DNA of 64,000 bases. Source: Thioalkalivibrio sp. ALE31. GTDB taxonomy: Bacteria; Pseudomonadota; Gammaproteobacteria; Ectothiorhodospirales; Ectothiorhodospiraceae. The stretch is taken from NCBI RefSeq assembly GCF_000377405.1, contig NZ_KB905023.1, forward strand, positions 124,001-188,000, given 5' to 3'. The position numbers and the translations under genes were made by a program. Positions 47,872 through 55,728 of this stretch are shown piece after piece. The number at the start of each line of letters is the position of its first letter. Position 1 is the stretch's first letter. Under the pieces are notes generated by a model, which did no database searches, was not told where the DNA came from, and saw only the letters and a program-made list of their open reading frames with translations.

Positions 47872-49353
47872 ATGCTGAAACCCGGCCTGAATCTTCAGCT
47901 GGGTCAGACGCTCACCATGACCCCGCAACTGCAGCAGGCCATTCGCCTGTTGCAGCTGTCCACGCTCGAACTACAGGTGGAGATCCAGCAGGCGCTGGAG
48001 AGCAACCCGATGCTGGAGCAGGTGGAGGACGAGGACGAGATGGCCGCGACCGAGCGCCTGGACGCGGAGGGCGAGGTGGTGGAAGGCGACCGCATGGAGG
48101 CCACTACCACCAGCGATGACGTGATTCCCGAGGAGCTCACCACCGACAGCCGCTGGGACGACATCTACGAACCGCCGCCCGCCCCCAAGGGCGTGGATGA
48201 CCGCGACCCACTGGAGAACACCAGTGACGATGACGGCGAGGGCCTGCAGGACCACCTGCTGTGGCAGCTGCACCTGAGCCACCTGACCCCGCGCGACCAG
48301 CGCATCGGCGCGGCCCTGATCGACGCGATCAGCCCCGATGGCTATCTCGAAGGCGACCTCGAGACCCTGGCCGAGACCATCAGCCGCGGCGAGGACGAAC
48401 CCGTCGGCGTGGACGAGGTCGAGGCGGTCCTGCACTGGATCCAGCAATGCGACCCGCTGGGCGTGGGCGCGCGCGACCTGCGCGAATGCCTGGAGATCCA
48501 GCTGCGCGAACTGGCCCCGGACGCCCCCGCCCGCGAGGCCGCCCGGGCGATCCTGGAACACGGCATGGACAGCCTGGGCAAGCGGGATTACAAAGCCCTG
48601 CAACGCCAGTCGGGTGTGCGCGACCCGGACGAACTGGCGCGCGCCCTGGACCTGATCCGCACCCTGAACCCGCGGCCGGGCGCGCAGATCAGTGCCGCCA
48701 CCTCCGAATACGTGGTGCCCGATGTCTACGTGCGCCACACCCCGGAGGGCTGGCGCGTGGAGCTGAACCCGGAGATCGCGCCACGCATCCGTATCAACGA
48801 CCTCTACGCCGGCATGGTGCGCCAGGTATCGGATGCCCGCGACAGCGCCTTCATGCGCGACCAGCTGCAGGAGGCGCGCTGGTTCCTGAAGAGCCTGCAC
48901 AGCCGCAACGACACCCTGCTGCGCGTCGCCGAGGCGATCGTCCATCGCCAGCAGGGCTTCCTGGAACACGGCGAGGTCGCGATGCAGCCATTGATCCTGC
49001 GCGATATCGCCGAGATCCTGGAGATGCACGAATCGACCATCTCCCGGGTCACAACCCAGAAATACATGCACACCCCGCGCGGGGTCTTCGAGTTCAAGTA
49101 TTTCTTTTCCAGCCACGTCGGCACCAACGACGGTGGCGAGTGTTCCGCCACCGCCATCCGTGCCATGATTCGCGAATTGATCGACGACGAACCCGCGAAC
49201 AAGCCGCTCAGCGATGCCCGGCTCGCCCAGATCCTGGCGGACCGGGGCATCAATGTGGCGCGTCGCACCGTAGCCAAGTACCGCGAGGCGATGCACATCC
49301 CTTCATCCAGCGAACGCCGGCAGATGGCCTCGATGCCCACCGGCCACAAGTAA
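47872..49353 (+). CDS. rpoN: RNA polymerase sigma-54 factor
   Basis: Sigma-54 directs transcription from -24/-12 promoters with AAA+ activators. The 493-residue protein has region I (MLKPGLNLQLGQTLTMTPQLQQAIRLLQLS, Gln/Leu-rich), an acidic region II linker (about 55-115), the core-binding domain, the helix-turn-helix near residues 375-395 (LRDIAEILEMHESTISRVTTQKYM) and the RpoN box ARRTVAKYRE at about 463-472. It follows lptB after 89 bases, as in other gammaproteobacteria. Confidence 0.96.
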   Translation: MLKPGLNLQLGQTLTMTPQLQQAIRLLQLSTLELQVEIQQALESNPMLEQVEDEDEMAATERLDAEGEVVEGDRMEATTTSDDVIPEELTTDSRWDDIYEPPPAPKGVDDRDPLENTSDDDGEGLQDHLLWQLHLSHLTPRDQRIGAALIDAISPDGYLEGDLETLAETISRGEDEPVGVDEVEAVLHWIQQCDPLGVGARDLRECLEIQLRELAPDAPAREAARAILEHGMDSLGKRDYKALQRQSGVRDPDELARALDLIRTLNPRPGAQISAATSEYVVPDVYVRHTPEGWRVELNPEIAPRIRINDLYAGMVRQVSDARDSAFMRDQLQEARWFLKSLHSRNDTLLRVAEAIVHRQQGFLEHGEVAMQPLILRDIAEILEMHESTISRVTTQKYMHTPRGVFEFKYFFSSHVGTNDGGECSATAIRAMIRELIDDEPANKPLSDARLAQILADRGINVARRTVAKYREAMHIPSSSERRQMASMPTGHK

Positions 49354-49369
49354 CCAAGGAGTCCCGACC

Positions 49370-49708
49370 ATGCAGATCAACCTGACCGGCCACCATGTGG
49401 ACCTCACCGACGCCCTGCGCGACTACGTCAACGAGAAGTTCGCGAAGCTGGAGCGCCACTTCGACAAGGTCATCGACGTGCACGTCGTGCTGACCCACGA
49501 GAAGACCCAGAACCAGTTCAACAAGGCCGAGGCGAATCTCCAGGTCAGCGGCAATCACATCCACGCCGAGGCCTCCCACGAGGACATGTACGCCGCCATC
49601 GACGCGCTGATCGACAAGGTCGACCGCCAGCTGATCAAGCACAAGGAAAAGGTCAAGGATCATCACCGGGCCGAGGGCGCCCAGCGCAACCGCGAGCAGG
49701 CCTCCTGA
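49370..49708 (+). CDS. hpf: Short ribosome hibernation-promoting factor
   Basis: HPF binds the decoding centre and promotes 100S ribosome dimers in stationary phase. The 112-residue length is the short form, so dimerisation needs RMF or another helper. The opening MQINLTGHHVDLTDALRDYVNEKFAKLERHFDKV and the HIHAEASHEDMYAAIDALIDKVDRQLIKHKEK helix are diagnostic. AAGGAG lies just upstream. It is positioned between rpoN and ptsN as in E. coli. Confidence 0.95.
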   Translation: MQINLTGHHVDLTDALRDYVNEKFAKLERHFDKVIDVHVVLTHEKTQNQFNKAEANLQVSGNHIHAEASHEDMYAAIDALIDKVDRQLIKHKEKVKDHHRAEGAQRNREQAS

Positions 49709-49711
49709 CCC

Positions 49712-50179
49712 ATGTCCATTGCCGAGCTGATCACCGCCGAGCGCATCCGCCTGGAGCCGGAATGCTCCAGTCAGAAGCGGGCCCTGGAGGCCCTGTCGGA
49801 ACTCCTCGCCGGCGGCGGTGATGCCGGCGGACCGGGCAGCACCGCGATCTTCGAGGCCCTGTCCGCGCGCGAAAAGCTGGGCTCCACCGGCCTGGGCCAT
49901 GGGGTTGCGATCCCCCATGGCCGCCTGGCCGATCTCGAGGCTCCGCGCGTGGCCGTCCTGCGCCTGGAGAGCGGCGTCGACTTTGACGCCATGGACCACG
50001 AGCCGGTCGACATCCTGATCGCCCTGCTGGTCCCGGAGGCCGCCACCAGCGATCACCTCGACCTGCTGGCCCAGCTGGCGCGCGGGCTTTCGCAACCGGA
50101 CACCATTGCCGCCCTGCGCCGGGCCGGCGATGCCGCCAGCCTGGAACAGGAACTCGTCCGCCGCTTCCGCGAGGGCTGA
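49712..50179 (+). CDS. ptsN: Nitrogen-regulatory PTS EIIA (PtsN)
   Basis: EIIA-Ntr (155 residues), a regulatory phosphocarrier linked to potassium and nitrogen control. The phospho-acceptor His69 lies in GLGHGVAIPHGRL; the end LLAQLARGLSQPDTIAALRRAG is a family feature. The spacing of 3 bases from hpf suggests coupling. It accepts phosphate from the HPr-type carrier of this cluster. Confidence 0.93.
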   Translation: MSIAELITAERIRLEPECSSQKRALEALSELLAGGGDAGGPGSTAIFEALSAREKLGSTGLGHGVAIPHGRLADLEAPRVAVLRLESGVDFDAMDHEPVDILIALLVPEAATSDHLDLLAQLARGLSQPDTIAALRRAGDAASLEQELVRRFREG

Positions 50180-50230
50180 TCCCGTGCGCCCCGCACCCTG
50201 CCACGCCACCGATCCCCGCCGGCCCTGCTC

Positions 50231-51232
50231 ATGAACGAGGCACTGGGCGAAGGCGGGATTGCCCGCGACATCAACGTGGAGAGCCTGATCCAGGCTATGG
50301 GCAACCGCCTGGATCTGCGCTTCGTGCATGGCGAGCACGCCGCCCCCGACCGCAAGCTGGTCGGCGAGGACGGGGATGACCTGCCACTGGCCGGCCACCT
50401 CAACCTGATCCGCCCCAACCGCATCCAGGTCATCGGGGACTTCGAGGCCCGCTACATCGCCGGCCTCAGCGACGACCAGCGCAACGACCTGATCCTGGAG
50501 ATGGCCCGCACCGGCACCACCGCGGTGATCTTCGCCGAGGACACCTGCCCGTTCTCGGAGATGCCCCATGCCCCGCAGGAGGCGCTGCCGCTGATCCTGT
50601 GTTCCAGCACCAGCAGCCACGAGATCATCGCGCTGCTGCGCTACTTCCTGCAGCAGCGTCTGGCGCACTTCGAGGTGCGCCATGGCGTGTTCATGGAGAT
50701 CCTCGGCATCGGTGTCCTGATCAGCGGGGCCTCCAGCGTCGGCAAGAGCGAGGTGGCGCTGGAGCTGATCTCGCGCGGGCACCGCCTGATCGCCGACGAT
50801 GCCCCCGAATTTGCGCGTATTGCCCCCGACATCGTGCGCGGTCACTGCCCGGCCCTGCTCCAGGACCTGCTCGAGGTGCGCGGGCTGGGGGTCCTGAACA
50901 TCCGCGCCATGTACGGCGACTCCGCGATCAAGGGCGGCAAGTACCTGCGGCTGATCATCGACCTGCGCGATCACGGCGAGCCCTCGCCGGTCCCCGACGA
51001 CCGGCTGAACGGCCGCCGCGGCGAGATCGACATCCTTGGCCTGCGGATCCCGCTGATCAGCCTCCCGGTGGCGCCGGGTCGCAACATCGCGGTGATGATC
51101 GAGGCCGCCGTGCGCAACCACATGCTGCACATGCAGGGCTACAGACCTGCGCGCCCGCCAGCGCCGGCAGATGAGCGGCGAGGCCGAGGAGCCGCCCTAC
51201 CACCGGGCCGTGCCCGCCACGACCGTCCCTAA
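50231..51232 (+). CDS. hprK: HPr kinase/phosphorylase
   Basis: HprK phosphorylates HPr on a serine and removes it again, linking PTS carriers to metabolic state. The 333-residue chain has the N-terminal receiver-like domain (about 1-130), His151 in VRHGVFMEI, the Walker A loop GASSVGKS (166-173), the catalytic Asp pair in GHRLIADDA (189-190) and the signature LEVRGLGVLNIRAMYGDSAI. The C-terminal tail after about 305 is Arg/Pro-rich and unconserved. HprK between ptsN and rapZ is common in beta- and some gammaproteobacteria but absent from E. coli. Confidence 0.93.
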   Translation: MNEALGEGGIARDINVESLIQAMGNRLDLRFVHGEHAAPDRKLVGEDGDDLPLAGHLNLIRPNRIQVIGDFEARYIAGLSDDQRNDLILEMARTGTTAVIFAEDTCPFSEMPHAPQEALPLILCSSTSSHEIIALLRYFLQQRLAHFEVRHGVFMEILGIGVLISGASSVGKSEVALELISRGHRLIADDAPEFARIAPDIVRGHCPALLQDLLEVRGLGVLNIRAMYGDSAIKGGKYLRLIIDLRDHGEPSPVPDDRLNGRRGEIDILGLRIPLISLPVAPGRNIAVMIEAAVRNHMLHMQGYRPARPPAPADERRGRGAALPPGRARHDRP

Positions 51233-51258
51233 CCCGGACCCGGAGGGCTGAGCCCGCC

Positions 51259-52131
51259 ATGCGCCTGCTGATCGTCAGCGGTCTGTCCGGATCCGGCAAG
51301 ACCGTGGCCCTGCACACCCTGGAGGACGCCGGCTACTTCTGCGTCGACAACCTCCCCCTGCCGCTGCTGCCGGACCTGATCCGCCAGGTGCGCCAGGGCC
51401 ACTACGACACCGAGGGCGATCGCCATCTGGCGGTGGGCGTCGACGTGCGCAGCGGGCTGGAGGCCCTGAAGGGGTTTGCCAGCCTGCTGGCCGGGCTACG
51501 GGCGGAGGGCCTGCAGGTGGAGGTCCTGTTCCTGCAGGCCTCAAGCGACGTACTGCTGCGGCGCTACCACCTGACCCGGCGGCGTCACCCGCTGGCGCGC
51601 GATGGCGTGCCCCTGGTGGAGGCCATCGACCGCGAACGCGAGTGGCTGGGCCACGTCGCGGCGGAGGCCGACCTGACGGTGGACACCTCGCGGCTGTCGA
51701 TGCACGACCTGGCCCGTACACTGCGCGACCGCATGGGCGAGCGCGGAGAGCACGAGCTGTCCCTGCTGTTCCAGTCCTTCGGCTTCAAGCATGGCGCGCC
51801 GATGGACTCGGACTTCGTGTTCGACGTGCGCTGCCTGCCCAACCCCTACTACGAACGCGAGCTGGCCGGCCTGACCGGCCGCGACCCGGCCGTATGCGAG
51901 TTCCTCGAGGGGCACGGGGAGATCGCGGCCATGTTCGACAGCATCCAGGGCTTTCTCTCGCAGTGGCTCCCGCGGCTGCTGGAGGACCACCGCAGTTACG
52001 TGACGGTCTCGATCGGCTGCACCGGTGGCCGACACCGCTCGGTATACCTGGTCGAACGCCTTGCGGGGGCGTGGCGGGACCGGGAACATGTTACTGTTAG
52101 CACCCGTCACCGCGAGCTGGGCAAGCAGTAA
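51259..52131 (+). CDS. rapZ: RNase adapter RapZ
   Basis: RapZ (290 residues) is a P-loop protein that in E. coli binds the GlmY/GlmZ small RNAs and guides RNase E to control glucosamine-6-phosphate synthase. Walker A GLSGSGKT is at 8-15. The C-terminal domain has SFGFKHGAPMDSDFVFDVRCLPNP and the CTGGRHRSVYLVERLA signature (about 254-269). It is in its usual cluster with rpoN and ptsN. Confidence 0.95.
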   Translation: MRLLIVSGLSGSGKTVALHTLEDAGYFCVDNLPLPLLPDLIRQVRQGHYDTEGDRHLAVGVDVRSGLEALKGFASLLAGLRAEGLQVEVLFLQASSDVLLRRYHLTRRRHPLARDGVPLVEAIDREREWLGHVAAEADLTVDTSRLSMHDLARTLRDRMGERGEHELSLLFQSFGFKHGAPMDSDFVFDVRCLPNPYYERELAGLTGRDPAVCEFLEGHGEIAAMFDSIQGFLSQWLPRLLEDHRSYVTVSIGCTGGRHRSVYLVERLAGAWRDREHVTVSTRHRELGKQ

Positions 52132-52182
52132 CCACGAAGCGCGGGGGCAGGCCCCTACGGAACCCGCAATTGGAGCAGATCC

Positions 52183-52608
52183 ATGGGCGTTGGTCTCATT
52201 CTGATCACGCATCAAAACCTGGGCGACACCCTCTTGCAGACCGCACAAAGCATGCTTGGCGGCCTGCCCGATGACTGCGAGTCCATGGCGATGTCCCAGA
52301 ACGACGACCCCGACGAGGTCCTGGCCCGCGCCCGCGAGCGCCTGACCACTCTGGACAGCGGCGCCGGGGTACTGATCCTGACCGACATGTTCGGTTCCAC
52401 CCCCTCCAACGTCGCCAGCCGAGTGGCTCGCGGGGCCAACGCGCGCGTGATCGCCGGGATCAACCTGCCGATGCTGATCCGCGTCCTCAACTACCAGCAT
52501 CTCCCGCTGACCGAGCTGGTCAACAAGGCCCTGTCCGGCGGGCATGACGGAATCCTTCTCTGCGACCAGGAGTGCAGCGATGCCGCAGCGCGTAGTCCCC
52601 ATCGTTAA
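52183..52608 (+). CDS. PTS EIIA component, mannose type
   Basis: A stand-alone mannose-family EIIA domain (141 residues). The phospho-acceptor is His10 in LILITHQNLGD, and the GAGVLILTDMFGSTPSNVASR and INLPMLIRVLNY segments complete the signature. No IIB, IIC or IID components follow, so it is a regulatory rather than sugar-transport protein. The HPr start lies inside its 3' end. Confidence 0.88.
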   Translation: MGVGLILITHQNLGDTLLQTAQSMLGGLPDDCESMAMSQNDDPDEVLARARERLTTLDSGAGVLILTDMFGSTPSNVASRVARGANARVIAGINLPMLIRVLNYQHLPLTELVNKALSGGHDGILLCDQECSDAAARSPHR

Positions 52609-52849
52609 CCGCCTGGGGATGCACGCGCGTGCTGCGGCCAAGTTTGTCAGCCTGGCCAGCCAGTACGCCGCCGATGTCACCGTCTCCCGCAACCAGCAGG
52701 AGGTCAACGGCAAGAGCATCATGGGGGTCATGATGCTGGCCGCGGCCCAGGGCAGCGAGATCACCATCGAGACCGAAGGCGAGGATGCCCCCGAGGCGCT
52801 GGACGCGCTGACCGAACTGGTGGCCGACCGTTTCGGCGAAGAGGCCTGA
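52580..52849 (+). CDS. ptsH: HPr phosphocarrier protein
   Basis: An 89-residue HPr. His15 in NRLGMHARAA is the phosphate carrier, and Ser46 in NGKSIMGVM is the HprK target. Both sites are intact, fitting the hprK gene in the same cluster. It overlaps the EIIA gene by 29 bases. Enzyme I (ptsI), often next in this order, is not present downstream. It could equally be labelled NPr/ptsO. Confidence 0.92.
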   Translation: MPQRVVPIVNRLGMHARAAAKFVSLASQYAADVTVSRNQQEVNGKSIMGVMMLAAAQGSEITIETEGEDAPEALDALTELVADRFGEEA

Positions 52850-52903
52850 CCCCCCTGACGCCTGTGTGCCGCTGAACAGGCGGCTATCCCCCTTATCCCG
52901 GCC

Positions 52904-53794
52904 CTAACCCGGCCCGACGCCGAGGTCGGACACCTCCGCCGCCAGCCCCTCGAACCCGAGCTGCGCGAGCTTGCGCTCGGCCAGGCGCACGGCCGCGTAC
53001 AAGGCCTGCTCGGGGGGGGTGCCGGAGACCAGCGCATCGATCAGGCCGGCATTGAAGGCATCTCCCGCACCCACGCTGTCCACCACCTGCAGACCGGGCG
53101 TGGGTGCACAGGGGTGGATCGCGCCACGGGCAGCCAGCCAGGCCCCGGCGCTTCCGGCCGTCACGGTCAGGATGCGGTCGGGGAAGCGGCTCGCCATCTG
53201 CCGCAGCGCGTCCTCCGGTGTGTCCGCCACAGTGGCAGCCCAGTCCCGCGAAAGCATCAGGACGTCGGCATACTCCAGGCAGGCCTCCAGGCCGGGACGG
53301 GGTTTCTCCAGCTCCAGCGATACGGGCTGGTCGAAGATACTCGCGCGCGCGGCTGCCAGGATCGCGACCAGGGCTTCGGGGTTACGGCCCTCGAAGTGCA
53401 GCCAGTCGTATTCCGACCAGGGCACGCCGGAGACATCCGCTTCCTCCAGTTCGGGGAGATCGCGGTGGTGGACGATGGTACGGCTGCCGGTGGCCCGGGA
53501 ACGCAGGATATGCGAGGTCGGCGTCGCTCCGGGCTTCCGCACGCAGTGCCGCACGTCCAGCCCGCGCGCCTGCAACTGCTCGACCAGGGCATCCCCGCCC
53601 GCGCCCCGGGCAATCACCGCGGCCAGTCCCGGGCGATGCCCGAACTGGGCCAGGATCGCCGCGGTATTGGTAGCGTTGCCGCCGGGCTGGGTCGTGCTGG
53701 CGAGCGCGCGGATCTCCGCGTCCTCGGCGGGAAATGCGGCGACGTCGAGGGTATGGTCGAGGGTCACAATGCCGGTGGCGAGGATGCGTGCCAT
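52904..53794 (-). CDS. PfkB-family carbohydrate kinase
   Basis: A ribokinase-like sugar or nucleoside kinase, 296 residues. N-terminal GGNATNTAAILAQFG is the substrate-binding motif (about 38-52) and the ATP/anion-hole motif VDSVGAGDAFNAGLIDAL (about 238-255) has the catalytic Asp. The order and length are standard for PfkB. The substrate is not clear. It converges with HPr over a 54-base gap that holds a 7-bp hairpin without T-run. Confidence 0.85.
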   Translation of the reverse strand: MARILATGIVTLDHTLDVAAFPAEDAEIRALASTTQPGGNATNTAAILAQFGHRPGLAAVIARGAGGDALVEQLQARGLDVRHCVRKPGATPTSHILRSRATGSRTIVHHRDLPELEEADVSGVPWSEYDWLHFEGRNPEALVAILAAARASIFDQPVSLELEKPRPGLEACLEYADVLMLSRDWAATVADTPEDALRQMASRFPDRILTVTAGSAGAWLAARGAIHPCAPTPGLQVVDSVGAGDAFNAGLIDALVSGTPPEQALYAAVRLAERKLAQLGFEGLAAEVSDLGVGPG

Positions 53795-53931
53795 GCGGGC
53801 TCCAGAGGTCCGGGGGCGCCATTCTGGCGGCTCGAGCCGACTACGTCATCTCCCGGGCCCGACCCGCATTCGTCATCGGGAAGCGCTCCTGCGACAATAA
53901 GCATTCCGTTTCTGGAGCTCCCCCGACGCGT

Positions 53932-54342
53932 ATGGCCACGTTCCCCTCTCCCCAGTCCGCGGAAGCCGCGTTCTACGAAGCCTTTCAGGCGGGCGACCCG
54001 CAGGGCATGCGCGAGGTCTGGCACGACAGCGACGAGTGCGTCTGCATCCACCCCGGGGGCGAACGCCTGCAGGGCACGGACGTGATCCTGGAGAGCTGGG
54101 ACGACATTCTGCCCGGCATGCGCGGCGTCGTGGTCCACCGCACCCAGGTGACGGCGATCCCGGGCGATGACCTCGTCCTGCACGTCCTGCGGGAAAACCT
54201 CTACGTCCACGGGGAGCGCCGAGGCGTGATGCTGGCGACCAACGGGTACCGCCAGGTGGGCGACAGCTGGCGCATGGTGCTCCACCACGCCAGCCCGGAC
54301 CCGGAACCGGCCCCGGAATGGCCGACCGGGGGCATGCACTGA
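53932..54342 (+). CDS. SnoaL/NTF2-like protein, first of a tandem pair
   Basis: A 136-residue cone-shaped alpha+beta (NTF2-like) protein. The first helix AAFYEAFQAGDPQGMREVW and the WHDSDECVCIHPGGERLQGTDVILESWDDIL block are close to those of its downstream neighbour, and SWRMVLHHASPDPEP ends the fold. Such proteins are often ketosteroid-isomerase-like enzymes or ligand-binding domains. Substrate unknown. Its stop overlaps the next start (TGATG). Confidence 0.75.
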   Translation: MATFPSPQSAEAAFYEAFQAGDPQGMREVWHDSDECVCIHPGGERLQGTDVILESWDDILPGMRGVVVHRTQVTAIPGDDLVLHVLRENLYVHGERRGVMLATNGYRQVGDSWRMVLHHASPDPEPAPEWPTGGMH

Positions 54343-54779
54343 TGGAGACCGATGCCGACCGCTGCGTCGAGGCGTACTACACCGCGTTCCGCGCCGCCGA
54401 CATCGAGCAGATGATGCGCCTGTGGGCCGAACGCCCGGACATCGTCTGCATCCACCCGGGCAGCCCGCGCGCGCACCGCGGCGTGGCGGAGGTGATGGAG
54501 AGCTGGCTGCTGGTCTTCGCGCGCGAACTGAACATCGGTATCGAGCCAAAGATCGCGGGACGCCACGACAGCGGCGAAGTCATCAGCCTGGTCATCGAGG
54601 AGGCGATCACCCGCCCGGGCGACGTGGCGCCGACCGGGACCATCCTGATCAGCCAGACCTGGCGACGGGTGGATTCGCGCTGGCGGCTCCTGTTCCATCA
54701 CGCCTCGCACGGCCGCCGCTCGCCCCCCTCCCAGGAAGGCATGTTCGTCCCCGACGGCGGCGGCAACACCCGCCACTAG
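54342..54779 (+). CDS. SnoaL/NTF2-like protein, second of a tandem pair
   Basis: A 145-residue paralogue of the preceding gene, with CVEAYYTAFRAADIEQMMRLW, WAERPDIVCIHPGSPRAHRGVAEVMESW and SRWRLLFHHASHG in matching positions. The shared W-x(5-6)-C-IHPG pattern in both copies probably lines the cavity. It probably arose by duplication, and the two may form a heterodimer. Start ATG at 54342 overlaps the previous stop. Confidence 0.75.
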   Translation: METDADRCVEAYYTAFRAADIEQMMRLWAERPDIVCIHPGSPRAHRGVAEVMESWLLVFARELNIGIEPKIAGRHDSGEVISLVIEEAITRPGDVAPTGTILISQTWRRVDSRWRLLFHHASHGRRSPPSQEGMFVPDGGGNTRH

Positions 54780-54825
54780 CCGCCTGCACCACGCAGGCCC
54801 ACGCGGAATTCAAGGTCAAGGGCGG

Positions 54826-55078
54826 TTGCACCACAGGGGGCACGAAGAACACGAAGAAGGGCTGAATTCTTGGGCGGCCGGTACGGGGATGTCACGTCTG
54901 CCGGGGACCTTCACAACCACTGTGGTTCAAGGGTTCGAAAACCAAAGAATCGGGACGGTCTCGTATCTTTGTGGGCTAAGTGGCACACAAATCCTTTCCC
55001 TTCTCTGTGTCCTCCGTGACCGCTGTGGTCAAAACGCTTTTGACCTACTTCGTGTCTTCGTGAGCTTCGTGGTCAATT
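54826..55078. repeat. CACGAAG/CACAGAG dispersed repeat copies
   Basis: The gap after the SnoaL pair has one direct copy (54826-54862, CACCACAGGGGGCACGAAGA onward) and two inverted copies (about 54999-55033 with CTCTGTGTCCTCCGTGACCG, and 55046-55078 with CTTCGTGTCTTCGTGAGCTT). They share a 10- to 12-base internal periodicity. The last copy overlaps the 3' end of aroK. No gene is seen in the gap. Confidence 0.8.
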
Positions 55079-55624
55079 CGACCCAGCGTCGGAGCGGGGT
55101 TGGCAGAGGTCGGGGCGCTGCACCTGGAGGGCCGAGCACACGCCCTTGACGGCGTCGCGCACACGTCGACCCTTGCCCTCCAGTGTCAGACTGGCGATCT
55201 CCTGGTAGAGCGGATCACGGGCCTCGAACAGCTCCTGCAGCCGCGCCTTCGGATCCGCCGCCTCCGCGATCAGCGGGCGCTTGCGGTTGCGCCGAGTGCG
55301 GCGGTACTGCTCCTCCACCGGGACGCGCAGGTAGATCACGAACTGGTCGCGCAGCAGCTCGCGATTCTCCGGGCGTTCCACGATCCCGCCACCCGTGGCG
55401 ATCACGGCCCCTTCCTGTTCCAGCAGGGACTCCAGCATCGCCGTCTCGCGCTTGCGAAACCCCGCCTCGCCCTCGAACTCGAAGATGGTCGGGATATCCA
55501 CACCGGTACGCCGCTGGATCTCCTGATCCGTGTCGAAGAAGGGACGCCGCAGCAGCCCGGCCAGGCCGCGCCCGATTGTGCTCTTGCCGGCCCCCATAGG
55601 GCCTACCAGTACGATGTTCTGCAT
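55073..55624 (-). CDS. aroK: Shikimate kinase
   Basis: Converts shikimate to shikimate 3-phosphate using ATP. The 183-residue P-loop kinase starts MQNIVLVGPMGAGKSTIGRGLA with Walker A GPMGAGKS (about 8-15); DTDQEIQRRTG binds shikimate, ATGGGIV is the second motif, and RNRKRPLI is the lid. The order pilMNOPQ-aroK is usual in gammaproteobacteria; aroB is not seen next to it in this window. A dispersed repeat overlaps its 3' end. Confidence 0.94.
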   Translation of the reverse strand: MQNIVLVGPMGAGKSTIGRGLAGLLRRPFFDTDQEIQRRTGVDIPTIFEFEGEAGFRKRETAMLESLLEQEGAVIATGGGIVERPENRELLRDQFVIYLRVPVEEQYRRTRRNRKRPLIAEAADPKARLQELFEARDPLYQEIASLTLEGKGRRVRDAVKGVCSALQVQRPDLCQPRSDAGSN

Positions 55625-55651
55625 GGGGGCAAGGCTACTGGCTGGGTCCGA

Positions 55652-55680
55652 CAAAGAAAAGCCGGGGACTGGCCCCGGCT
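55652..55680 (-). terminator. Intrinsic terminator between pilQ and aroK
   Basis: An 8-bp GC stem (AGCCGGGG/CCCCGGCT, 55660-55680) with a short loop is followed on the minus strand by a TTTTCTTTG run. It lies after pilQ and just before the aroK start, so it would end or reduce transcription from the pil genes into aroK. T residues on the other side make it partly bidirectional. Confidence 0.8.
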
Positions 55681-55728
55681 TTTCGGATCAACTCCCGGTG
55701 CCTTCGGCAGCCGGGGTATCACGCGGAC

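Noticed and set aside
52859-52882. Hairpin between HPr and the PfkB kinase as a terminator
   Set aside because: Seven-base stem with a 10-base loop and no T-run on either strand.
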